Part shown: positions 23,566-37,946 of the stretch, piece after piece
Position numbering within the stretch: the stretch's first letter is position 1
Layout: every line of letters starts with the position of its first letter
DNA from: Gonapodya prolifera JEL478
Lineage: Eukaryota; Monoblepharomycota; Monoblepharidomycetes; Monoblepharidales; Gonapodyaceae
Direction: 5' to 3'
Assembly: GCA_001574975.1 (NCBI GenBank)
Contig: KQ965736.1
Span: forward strand, 786,910-850,909
DNA length: 64,000 nucleotides
Made by a program: the position numbers and the translations under genes
The notes under the pieces: generated by a model
What the model was told of the DNA's origin: nothing
The model's database searches: none
Seen by the model: the letters and a program-made list of their open reading frames with translations, nothing else

Positions 23566-25390
23566 ATGTCTTTTCGAGAAGTGCGCGGTGAGCTCGTCCT
23601 TTCTATACTCTAGCAATCCACAACTACGTTGTGAATCTGATTTCCCTGTCCATCAATCGACAGCGTGTGTGGAGCGCCTGAAATCCCTCGGGTACCCTCG
23701 CATCGTCTCGCTCGACTCATTCAGGACCCCCAGTTTTGAGCTGGTTGCTCACATACTTCACTGGCTTGTTAAAAAGTACGCTCGAAGTTTACTCTTTCAG
23801 GAGTGCCATCACTGACGTTCTCATTGACAGTTATGATCCTTCGTCTGATATCCCTCTCGAAATTTCCACCGAAGGCGACCGAGTTCTATTCGTAAAGACG
23901 ATTGCACAGTATCTGGTTCGTTCGAGTACCGCCAGTCGTCTATTAATTCTTCTAAGCATCACCAAGTCAGGTCACCAAGGCACATATCAAGATCAATCCT
24001 CGAAGATTATACGCGGCCGATGGATATGCTGTCAAAGAGATAATGAAAGTTGCCTCGGTGCTGTACGACGCTATATCGCTCGAAAGCGGTAACAGCGAGG
24101 TGATTGGCCAAGTCGAAATTGTATTTTGGTTGGACAAACAAGCGGTTTTTCCACAACCACAAGACGTCATCTTTTCATCGAGACATTCGCTCAAACATGG
24201 AAAGCTTAAAAACTTGTCGGTCCCTTGCGTCCATGATCAGCGAGAAAGGTACCCAACTTTGTAACCTCCTTGAGCGAGAAGCGGATTTGAGGGTAATGCG
24301 ATAAATTGAGAATGAACGAAACTTCGGATGCGACTTCTAACTGTTGACCATAAGGACTCGCGCTCTGTAGTAATCAGTCGACCATTCGAGTTCGGTACAC
24401 TTCAGGCTGCTGTGAACGATAAGCTCCAGCAGGGACGGACACAACTCGAGCAAATGAAGACGCAGTTGGACCAGGTCCGAGGTGATGAGGCCAACCTTCG
24501 CTCCAAGATTGAAAAGAAGAAGCAAGAACTGGACCGTGTGGAGAAGAGAATGAAAAGCCTTCAAAGCGTCAGGTGCGAGGATGGATACACTTCATCAACT
24601 TATTGCGCATGTTCAATTTTGCTTCGCTGGTTTCTCAGACCAGCGTTCATGGATGAATATGAACGGGTGGAGCAAGAGCTGCAACAGTGGTACCAAACAT
24701 ACACAGAACGTTTTCGGAACCTCAGCTTTTTGGAACAACAGCTGGAGGACTTCCATCGAATCGAACAAGAGCAATTTCAGGTCAGCTCAAAGTTATGTCC
24801 TCACTTTTTGTCTTGTATGATGGAAACCACGACTACTCCAGGAAGCCGAAAATAACATGCGGAAAATGCAAAACAAACTCCGAGAGGAGGAGCTCCTGCT
24901 ACTTCGAGACGTTATTCCTTCTGTTGATTTAGCCAGATCGAACATTGAAGATGAAGAGCGCAAACCGTCAGGTGTGTACTATCGGCCTGCTCCTATCTTA
25001 TCAAGGTGGAGGTTGTTAGCGAAATACAGGCCTAGCGCAAGAACCGAGACCTTTGCCGCGTCCAAGGTGCGTCGGTATATTCACCATCTCGTACCAACTT
25101 AAATGACCTCCCTCCAGTGCCGCCGCCGGTAGACGACCTACGGGAAAGCGAAACGACAGCATTGGTGGCAGTAGTAGTGCAATGAGTGATAGAAGCAACG
25201 TGAGTTTCCTCGTTTTCGGCTGCCTGTAGGTGCGGTGCGTCCGTACAGAGTGGTGGTCTCACTCGTCGAACCTTGAAAGGACGACTTTGTGGATCCCCGC
25301 GAAGACTTCCGACGGGACGACCACGAACTGGACCTGGATCCCGACGAAGCCTCGTTAAGCAGATCCGATGGAGAAGATAGAGATTTTTAA
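23566..25390 (+). CDS. CLUAP1: Intraflagellar transport protein IFT38 (CLUAP1)
   Basis: A peripheral subunit of the IFT-B complex, which carries tubulin and other cargo along the flagellar axoneme. Exons 23566-23587, 23664-23775, 23831-23915, 23971-24099, 24164-24292, 24355-24572, 24639-24780, 24842 to about 24970, then one or two C-terminal exons to 25390. Spliced matches: MSFREVRACVERLKSLGYPR, SLDSFRTPSFELVAHIL, DRVLFVKTIAQYLVTKAHIK, RRLYAADGYAVKEIMKVASV, then a coiled coil with SVRPAFMDEYERVEQELQQW, RFRNLSFLEQQLEDFHRIEQ and an acidic tail ending SRSDGEDRDF. The human protein has MSFRDLR, ALGYPR, FRTPNF, RPCFMDEYEKTEEELQ and a similar acidic end, so this is full length. The stops of CLUAP1 and TRM4 face each other 40 bp apart. 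Confidence 0.94.
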
Positions 25391-25430
25391 AGCAATATAC
25401 AAGGGTTGCATGCCTCATCAAAATCAAAAT

Positions 25431-29062
<3,632 letters not shown>

Positions 29063-29142
29063 TCTCTCGGTGAAGCAGGTTTGTGTGCTGTGGTCTCACT
29101 GGACCCCTCGGTGTCCGCAGCACCTTCATCTTCCCGTCGCCC

Positions 29143-30289
29143 ATGCTGTCAAAGACAAAGTCAAAGGGATCTTTCGGATCTAGACTGCAGGTAACTGTCT
29201 GCGCTCCTCTTTCCTCCCTGCATATCGGCGTCGCTCACCCCCCACACCACACACACAAGCGCGCTCTGAGCTCAACGTTTGGCGACCAATCTGAAGAAGA
29301 TGCCGACGGTTTCGTCCCAGAATACGATTTTGGATTCGACATTGCCGTGCTGGGCGTCGCGGGCGTCGGCAAAAGCTCGCTCCTGGCAAAAGAATGCGGT
29401 AAGCCTCTTGCCGCCGCTCGGCTCTGCACCTCTCCCTGCTAGAGAACCACGCGCTTTGCTCATCCAGGGTTCGCACCGCCAGCAACTCGCTCGCTCGGTA
29501 TTCACTTTATGGAAAGAACCTATGACACCCTGGGGAGCGTCGTCCGCGTGAGGTTCCTCGATGTGGACGGCGGCGCACTGGACCTCGGGTGCAACGTGTG
29601 TCGCGACGCCGCGGCGATCATATTGTGCTACGACGGTAAATGATCGGACCAAGTCGCACTCTTGCCTGGCTTTTCCGGCCAATGAACCGCGCCGTTCGCT
29701 CTAGTCACAAACCGCTCCACCTTCGACGCCATCCCCAACATCCTCAGCGCCGTCAAATCCACCTCCGTCCCGACCTCGCACCAACCACTCTTCACGCTGG
29801 TGGGCACCAAGAACGAAGACCCATCGCTGCGCGCCGTGTACCTGGACGAAGCCGCCGAGTTCGCCGAGGACAACGACCTGGAGCTGTACGAGACCTCGGC
29901 AGTGCTCGACGGGTCCGAGACTGCGGACGCATTTGCCCAGATTGTCACGGGCGTGTGCAAGCTGGTCGAGGTGCAGGACGAGGACGGCGGCGTGACCATG
30001 AATCTCGACCCTGGTGAGTTTAGTCTGCGGTCTGAGCAGAGCACGCGTTACAGGGAATGGACAGATGGAGCAGATGGAGCAGATGGAGCAGATGGAGCAG
30101 AGCAGAGCAGATCCCGCCGTGGTCCGTGTGTTCTAACACGACCCAAACCCCCCACCAGTGGTCTTGTACGAGCGCAACATGCACCTCCACAGGCCGCTGA
30201 CAGCCACCGAACGCATCCGCATGCGCGGCGCCAAGCGAGCACGAGTCGCGGAGACGCAGGACGAGACCGAGGAGTGCGATTGGTTGTAG
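29143..30289 (+). CDS. Divergent Ras-superfamily small GTPase
   Basis: Exons 29143-29190, 29260-29398, 29468-29635, 29705-30013, 30159-30289. The P-loop is VLGVAGVGKSSLL. The switch I threonine region is not recognisable (PPATRSLGIHFME). Switch II has DVDGG instead of DTAGQ. AIILCYDVTNRSTFDAI, VGTKNED in place of NKxD, and YETSAV (G5) complete the fold. An N-terminal extension of about 40 residues precedes the G domain and the tail KRARVAETQDETEECDWL has no CAAX box, so membrane anchoring by prenylation is unlikely. The degenerate switches suggest weak or absent GTP hydrolysis. I cannot assign it to Ras, Rab or Rho. The last intron (30014-30158) contains four copies of a 9-bp unit, gatggagca. 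Confidence 0.75.
30014..30158. repeat. 9-bp tandem repeat in the last intron of the Ras-like gene
   Basis: The plus strand carries four perfect copies of gatggagca from 30064, running on into gagcagagcagatc. The array lies wholly inside the intron and does not touch the splice sites. Confidence 0.7.
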
Positions 30290-30618
30290 AGGGCTGTGTG
30301 TATGCGTCTGAGACGTGTAGTGACATGTATTGAGTTGTTGAGTTATGCTGTAGTATGATAGTGTGGAAGTCGACTTGATTATAAAGTTTGTAAAGAGGTC
30401 GTATCACCCACTTTGGCATGCGCAGCGAGTCTGTTTGTACTGCAACAAAACTCTCATCTTGAAAGGGACGAGTTCAAACGACTCAGCTGTTACAACCTTC
30501 CCACAACACACCCAACATCCACCTTCAAAGGAACCCGATCGCATACCCCACCACTCCCCATCTCCAACCCCACCCACTTCCTTCCTGTTTTTCCCATCCT
30601 CCCCCTACACCCCATCCC

Positions 30619-31427
30619 ATGAGCTCCTCGTCCGGCGCGGTGGACAATCGATGGCAGCGCGCGGCCATGGCGCGCTGGGAAAAGGCCCGGCTCGCAAAGG
30701 AGCGAGACGGATCTGGGCAGCCGGCGGGAGCGGGCGAGGGCGAGGCGGCGGGAGCGTCCAAAGGAGCAGCTGCGTCGAAGCCTGTGTCGGTGTCGGCCCC
30801 ACGCGCGCGGATTCCGCGGACGTCGGACACGTCTGCGACGCGCAAGCGCAAACTGAGCGGCGGGGGGGAGGAGGACGATCCCGCGGGTGCCAAGTTCGAC
30901 GAGGATGCGGAGCGGTATGGTCTGGATGGCAACGACTTCAAGGCGTACAAGAGGATGTGCGGGTCCGTTTTCTTGCGCGCCAATATGCTTATGGACGCGG
31001 AGAGGAAAAGGGTCAAGGATTTTCTCGTGGGGAAGTACGGTGAGTGGGTTGGCTCTGTGCTGTGCGTGGGTAGTTCAATGAGCGGTACACCGTTTGCACA
31101 CCAGACGAGTCTTCAACGGGCGTGCAGGATATCATCCTCAATGAAGAAACGACCGACGACGGCGCGTGGAGGGACGTGCTTGTGTTCGAGATGAACTTTG
31201 ACCAGGGCAAGTGGAGGAAGCTGCGGCGCCGGTATCCAGCGCAGGCGCAGGTGTCGGCCAACAACGACACGACCGCGACCGCGAGTGCGAGTGCGAGTGC
31301 GAGTGCAGGTGCAGGTGCAGATGCGGCGCCCCAGGAGCCCGCTCCGGCTGCGCCAGAGAAAGAGGAGAAGGCGGTGCTGCTTGAGGTGAACGGCGATGCG
31401 CCTGCGACGGAAATAATGACGATGTAA
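30619..31427 (+). CDS. Unrecognised charged, low-complexity protein
   Basis: Exons 30619-31039 and 31105-31427 give about 247 residues. The N-terminal 90 residues are Ala/Gly/Ser/Lys-rich and probably disordered. A conserved-looking block follows: FDEDAERYGLDGNDFKAYKR, MCGSVFLRANMLMDAERKR, VKDFLVGKYDESSTG, then DGAWRDVLVFEMNFDQGKWR and KLRRRYP. The C-terminus is Ala/Pro-rich with an (Ala-Ser)n run coded by a gcgagt hexanucleotide repeat near 31279-31310. I do not recognise the family. The splice restores a frame with a consistent protein style, so it is probably real. Confidence 0.6.
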
Positions 31428-31627
31428 GCCCATCTGTAGATATTTTGCTATATTTTTTTGGAGATAACTTGGGTTGTAAATGGAAATGAGCTCCAGAGAA
31501 ATTTGTGATCGTGGTGCCGTGTTCAGGATACACCCTCACTGGTCGGCGATTCTCTTGAGAACATGGACGAGCGCTACGGTTCGCTGCATCTCGTTGCCTG
31601 GGCTCTTCTCACGTACCAACCTCTATC

Positions 31628-33213
31628 ATGCCCCGTTCCGCGCAGCCTTCGCTTGCAGCTGGGTTGATCCCCAATCGAATCAAACGCGGTGCGTTCGCGA
31701 CATGCCCGGCGAGGATCTCACACCCCCTCGCTCGGTCTGACGCTCATAAATCTCCCAATAGCGACTACCATCTGTTCTTCTGGCCGTCGGACAACTCGGT
31801 GGAGATGGTGAGCGAGCGGCCGATCGGCGCACAAGTGCGAGAAATCTGCTCACGCAGCACGGCGATTCGTGTCGATGGACGCATGGGGGATGTAGTACGA
31901 CGTCAAACTCCACAGGACCTTTCTGAAGCGGACGAAATACCAGGCTCTGAAGCTGGAGGATGTCCACGTCGGGGGAAGCGTGCAGGTGTACTCGCGAGCC
32001 CTGGCCATTAAGGACTACGGGGATGAGTTCACACGGAGAAAGCTCGCGGTGAAAAAGGAGAGGTGTGTTGTGCATGGGGTGAGGCGGGGGACAACGCGGT
32101 CTCGTATGACTGACACAACCTTCCAGGACGACCATGATCGTAGTCCCACAAGCTCTCCCTCAAATTGGCGTCATTCTAGACTCAATTTTGCAGCAGCGCT
32201 TTATTCTCACCCGGATGAGACTCGTGGTCCCCTCACGGCAATCGCTGGGCGCTGCTCTTCCACCTGACGGATCCACACCAACGTTCGTTCTCCCGCTCCG
32301 TTCGAAATGTCTCGCCTTCTTGACATTTTCTTCTTTTCTTTTGTACGTATAGAACTCTAGTCAGGTCTATAGTGGACCGTACGGTCTTGGTAGCAGAGTG
32401 GGAACGGGAAGGTGCCGTCGCTGAGCTCGAAAAGTTCGTCGGGTCGAAATGGCCGGGTGAATGTTATGCTACACCATCGACAGTCGCAGCGGACCGCGTA
32501 AGTCTTACATCATGGCCAGGTTTCGGTCATTCTCTTGCACCAACCAGGCTGACCTTTTGTACGGTGCGTTTTTTAAGATGGGCCAAGTGTTCTTCGCTCC
32601 TGAATCTTCTTCCGGACTGAAGCGAACAGCGCGCGTGGATAAAACTACTCTATGTGTTGTTAAGCCCCACGCGTTCCACAAGGGTATGTCTGACGTGACA
32701 ATACGGACGCATTTGATGTCCACACCAACCCGGGTCGCTGACAATAGGAGTGACGGGCAAGATTATCGATCTCATTTTGAAAGCAGGCTTCATAGTAACG
32801 GATGCAGAACTCGTGTCGCTTGAGGTGAATCTCAGTGCTTTGCAGTCACGATTTTGGCATTCACTGACAACCTAACCTTCCTTCCCATCAAGCGCGTGAA
32901 CGCCGAGGAATTTCTTGAGGTCTACAAGGGTGTCATCCCCGAGTACCAAAGCCTCGTCGATGAAATGACCAGTGGACCTTGCGTTGCTCTAGAATTAGCG
33001 CACCACCCCGGAGCAAAACATGCCGAGCCCGACGTCGTGAAATCTTTTCGCGACTTTGTTGGCCCGTGGGACCCGGAGATTGCCCGTAAAATTCGCTCGC
33101 AGAGCCCGAGAGCCTTGTTTGGTGCAAGCAAGGTGCAGAACGCGGTGCACTGCACGGACTTATCCGAGGATGGGGCGCTGGAGACGGAGTATTTCTTCAA
33201 GTTGCTCTGTTGA
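31628..33213 (+). CDS. NME7: NME7 (nucleoside diphosphate kinase 7), DM10 plus two NDK domains
   Basis: NME7 is an axonemal and gamma-tubulin-ring-associated protein in ciliated organisms. Here the DM10 domain is DYHLFFWPSDNSVEM, spliced to YDVKLHRTFLKRTKYQALKL and SRALAIKDYGDEFTRRKL (exons 31628-31807, 31896-32062). The first NDK domain starts TTMIVVPQALPQIGVI, where the family has a Lys in KPDA, and the equivalent of the NAVHG active-site loop reads ADLLYGAFFKM, so it lacks the catalytic His. The second NDK domain is intact: TTLCVVKPHAFHKG, VTGKIIDLILKAGF, NAEEFLEVYKG and KVQNAVHCTDLSEDG with the His. The stop at 33211 follows YFFKLLC. Exons between about 32240 and 32560 could not be joined with confidence; a missing small exon there is possible. 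Confidence 0.85.
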
Positions 33214-33351
33214 GGCAAGCTATCGATATTTCTTGTTGTGTTTTGAACGTAACCGGAGTTTCCCCCTTGTACATGATATATGAGTCATTTAATGTGTTTG
33301 ATTGACATACTTTGAACCTCCCATAACCAAAGCGGTGCCTCGACGTCCTAC

Positions 33352-36300
33352 TCAAGATGCATCCCCTCCATCCTGTGGCCGAATACCCCGTTTGGCCATT
33401 TCTGCCTTCGCCTTTTCTTCTCTTTCACTTTGCTCCTTCTCCGCTTGTGCCTCTTTCCTCTTCCGCTCCCCCACCTGGTATTTCTCCAGCGCTTCCTTCG
33501 CCCACGACTCCATGTCCGGCATGGGCATGGCGGTGTCGGTTTCTCCTTCGGGATTCTCGAACCGGGCCAACCATGGATGCCTCAGAAGTTGCCTATACGT
33601 TGGGCGGCGGGTAGGTACCTTGTCAAGGCTGCGTCAGGTGGGGAACATGAGGATCACATCACATTAGGGGCACCTTTTGGATCGAACCACTCACCACCGG
33701 GCCACAAAGTCCCTACACTCGGCCGAAAATTTGTCTTCTGGCAACTTTGGTGGGTCGTTTTGAACAATTGCGGTGATTTGCGCAAATACGCTGGACTCGT
33801 TGGCGTACGGATAACGACCGAGACCCATCTCCACAATGGACAGGCCCAACGACCACACGTCGGAGGCGACTGTGTATGTTGAGTTGGTGGAAGGAGTGAT
33901 ACGTTCGGGCTGACAGAAGAACGGAACGACGTCATAGTCAGACCGTGTTGTCACTAGCGGCTAACTGAATTCAACAACCAAAACTCACTGCCATATATGG
34001 TTGACACCCAATGTTGGTCTTGGCCAACGACTTCTCGAGCTGTCCGCTGACCCCAAAGTCGCACAACTTCACCTCTCCTTTGGTATTCACCAAGATATTC
34101 GTCGGCTTAACATCTGTGCGCGTATTAGAACATAGCGTGGAAGACAAAATGTGGTTGCGACCGGACGAGCATTATGCGAAGCATGACCGACAAAATGGCG
34201 AAGTAAGAAATCAATCAAGTTTTCATCAACTGGGACAGTGTACCCACCTCTGTGGATGATGCTAAGCTCCTCCTTGAGAAACATCAGCCCTTTCACCACA
34301 CACCAAACTGTCCGGGCCAGGACAGCCTCGGGAAGTCCGTCTGCGGCTTCCAGCTTATCGAGCGAGCCTGCGTCCATGTATTCCATGCCTTAGGTGAGGG
34401 ATTAGAAAAGGGAGTGTGTAAAGGGAGAGTGTGAGCCAGTGAGGGGTGTTGGTATGTAAACATAAAAAAAAAAAAAGTGAGAATTGAGGACGGACAGGCG
34501 TTTTGTAAATGGATCCGAAACGAAGTTGGGTGTCCGAAGGATTCCACCACCGACGGTCAAATCCGTGTCCAATTGGTTCTGCCGACTCCAGCACTTTTCG
34601 ATTATGGCCCACCATCCACCCCCGCCTCGAGCAACTACTGACAGTAATACACCGTACTTTCCACAAAAAACGCTCCGTAAAAGTCCACAATAAACGGACT
34701 TGTCGACTTGTGCAACACATCGAGCTCCATGATGATCCCATCCAGCTTGGACTTGTCGAGCTCCAGTCGGATTTCTTTCATGGCTGCGTGGGGGGACGGG
34801 GGGGCGGTGGGCAAGGGGATCGTCGGAAGGGAAGGGAATGAGGTCAGCATAGACAGCTGGAGGCACTTGTCTTCTGGAACGCTCCGCCACAGCCCAAGTT
34901 TTTGTTTCCCCTGTCTTCGGTGGTTTCCTCTTCGTTCTCTCTTCGTTCTCTTCATGACTCGACGCTCGTTTCAGTATCTCCAACTCCACACTTCACTCCC
35001 TTTCGCACCTGTGTTTCCATCCACCCGCGACAACACCGCCAGCCCCGACCTCCACATCCACGCAATCGAAACATTAAACCCTCATCGAGCGCACTCACCC
35101 ATCTCCACTCCAGTTGGCTCATGTCTGACCCTTCGCACGGTGCCGTATTGGCCCTTTCCGAGCTCCTCGAGGGCGGTGAGCTGGGACATTTCGATCTGGT
35201 AAGAGTGGCCACCGTGGAACTCGACGCCAGCGCGGTGCAGGACAGCTTTGCCGCCAAAGTTAAGCTTGCCGGATGGGTCGCTTTTTGAGAGGCGGGGAAG
35301 GAAGGGGGGGTAGAAGAGAGTAAGATGATGAGCAAGGGAAGAAGTGATTGAAAGTGGGTTTGGTAGCGTTCATTTCCGGTTCCGCAATCTAATCTCTCTC
35401 GAGAAAACCTGTGAGAGCCGGAACTCTTCCATGCCGTGTTCTACAACATTCTTCTCTACTCCATGTCCACGTTCATCCCTACTCCATGTGCACGTTTAGA
35501 GCCATCCATCACCACTCACATGTACTGAGAAAAGTCGGAGAAGGCCGACTTCAGGGAGCTCCCGACGCCCAACCGGGAGAGAGACAGCATGGGTGCATTC
35601 CTCTTTCCCGGTCCGCGTGTTGATGGGGAGGAGGTAGCCGAGGAGGCTGAGGAGGAAGGGGTGGATATCATATTCGTGCGGGAAGCGGGGTGCACGGGGT
35701 GTTGGTTTAGAGCCCGATGTGTCATTGAGGATGGGTGACGGTGTGGCGATGAGGGGGAATTGAGAGAGGAGTTGGGCGAGTTGGGAGAGAGTGGGTTCGC
35801 ATCGGAGTACGAAGGGGAGCGAACATTGAGAGAGGGGCTGGCGGGATGGTTTGGGTCGAGTACTGCTGTTGGACTTGAGGCAGCTTGAGAGAGACGCGCT
35901 TTCCACGATACTGCTGAGCTTGACGACGATGAAGTAAGTGGGTGAGGCCGAGAAGAGGGCGGGTGCGAGTTTGAGACCGTAGCCGAGTGGGTGGAGTCAG
36001 TAGAGTGGGTCGAATGCACAGAGTTAGAGTAGGTGGAGTTCGTGTAGTGGGAGTGCACCGCATGCGAGTGCGAATGGGAATGCGTTGGAGAGTGGCTCTG
36101 TAGACGTGGGATATGCGCGGGTTCGGCGAGTGAAGGTGGTGGGTTTCAGCGCGCATGCTGGTGTGTCACCGTCCGTCCCCTCGGCATCAACAAACACCCC
36201 CGCATCCCCGCACACACACTTACACGCGTTTCCGTCTCCTTCACGCCTTCACTTTCGTCTTCTGCAATCGATCCTGGTCTGCTCGTTGAACCTCGTTCAC

Positions 36301-36553
36301 ACTCCTCGCACGTTAAGCAGTCCCACTCGCGAGGCTTGCTGCCATCACCGCTCGGCACCACCTCTCCATCCTCCGGGCGCGCTTTTCCCGATGTCACGCC
36401 AACTCCCGCTCCGTCGTCGTCTCCCTGCAGTTCTCCGACCTTCGTATCCACGGCATCTTCTCCGTCTCCTCCTCCGTGCGTCATCATCACCACGTCCTCC
36501 TGGTTCGATCCGTTTCTGTCCTCGTCAATCGCTCCTTCCTCCCCAATTCTCAT
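33352..36553 (-). CDS. PBS2: Pbs2/Wis1-type MAP kinase kinase
   Basis: The dual-specificity kinase that activates the Hog1-type stress MAPK. Exons 36224-36553, 35520-36097, 35099-35280, 34643-34783, 34248-34388, 33989-34113, 33695-33909, 33352-33628. The kinase domain begins [20 protein letters not shown] with [13 protein letters not shown] carrying the ATP-binding Lys, then [23 protein letters not shown], catalytic [31 protein letters not shown] (activation loop with the Ser and Thr phosphosites) and [16 protein letters not shown]-(S/Q)YMAPERI is characteristic of the Pbs2 branch. The 230-residue N-terminus is Ser/Thr/His/Pro-rich with [19 protein letters not shown] charged tail of about 50 residues ([20 protein letters not shown]) follows the kinase. 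The intron 34784-35098 is 315 nt. The start at 36553 is the first ATG in the open frame; an earlier exon is possible. Confidence 0.9.
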
Positions 36554-37946
36554 GCAAAGCTTTGTTCGCTCCCCTGTTCCTTCGCAGGCACCGGGCCTCT
36601 GCTCAATGCCACTCCCCTGAAACCGGGTCGTATAAATCACGTCAGCCGCATTTGGTTGCTGCGGTGGGGCTCATCGGTACCTCACCAAACACTGTTATGT
36701 TACACAACCGACCTCTCTCCTACTCTCCAATGCAGATCCGCAATTGGGTGTGGTTTGAAGCCACCCACACGGTCCGATGGTGGAGCTGGAAACCTCAGGC
36801 GGCCAGCCCCACCCTTTACATGGTGCCCTGGGAAATTTTGGGCACGCCTTTTTCGAGTTTTGTCCCCCGATACGACCGGACGGTCACCCCCCACCTTTTA
36901 TCTGCGAGAAATCTACCATTTTCAGTTTCTCCGGCCCAACCTCGCTTCGATCCCTAATCGCGCGCAACTCAGGCTTTGTCACGTCACTATGACAGAATTT
37001 GTTCACATCGAGTGTCGAAATCGCACCTCCTGGCGATTTTTCAAGCGGGAGGGGATTCAGATGCTTGGCAGTTCGGGGATTTGAGCGTGCGCACCTGCAG
37101 ATCGAGAGGCACGTGCAAAGGAAAAGACCGAAATACGTGAATTTAAAGTTATTTCAAATCTTTAGTACTTCTACAGCGTGTCGCCCGTCAAGCTTGGAAC
37201 ACTATCACCATTGAGAGCAGAAGCCGACAGCTCGAACGCCGATCTTCCCTGTGGCCAGACATATTATCATCTATCGACAAGCGTAAATAATGACATCATA
37301 CGGAAATGAAATTTGTTGGTTTACAGTTTTGGGCAGAAGATGTTGGACCGTGACCTTATCAACCGGTCCGATCCACGAGTACAACTTCCTTCCGCCGCTC
37401 CTTCCGCAAAGCAAGGAGCTTCACACAGCCACTCTTACCAAAGGGATTAGTAATACAAAATATGACAGAGGTATGTCCTGTGTGCGCCGATTCATGTGTT
37501 CTGACTTCCGTTGGGGTGAGAGCAAAAACCAGCGGAAGCCGAAATGTGGCTGCGAGATATGTTCTTGTATTTATGTCACAGTCTCAATGTCTCCAAGATC
37601 ATGGAAACGTGAATGAATATGCAAGACGTATATCAACATGAATTCTGTCGGCATTTATGGCGATTGTTGGCCTGCGACAAGGTCAGTCGAACAAGGCAGC
37701 TGAAGTCGCACCGTCATAACTTCTGATAAGTATGAGACTCTGAGAGACAATTCGGTCATATGAGCACCACGGTCAAGTAGTTGTCGCCATTGCCCAATCA
37801 AAAAACTTGGTGTGGTCTAAAAGACGCATTGCCATTTCGAGATTTAACAACGTAGCTTCTAAAGAAATGTATCCAGACCAATGGAGTAATCCTGTGATCG
37901 GGACGACCACAGCCATTCAGTCAAACGTTTTGATTTTCGGTCAATA
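36554..37946. other. 1.4 kb gene-free divergent intergenic region
   Basis: Between the Pbs2-type MAPKK (minus) and the F-box gene (plus). Frames are open in places but show no consistent coding style or family. I looked for tRNA arms, repeats and long palindromes and found none. It is the longest stretch without an assignable gene in the window. Confidence 0.4.

Noticed and set aside
34402-34989. A 195-residue protein on the minus strand overlapping the MAPKK
   Set aside because: It reads across two MAPKK introns and a kinase exon in another frame; the kinase model explains the region.
36085-36957. A plus-strand frame of 290 codons opposite the MAPKK N-terminus
   Set aside because: Low-complexity shadow of the Ser/His-rich exons and the intergenic region; no domain and no splice support.
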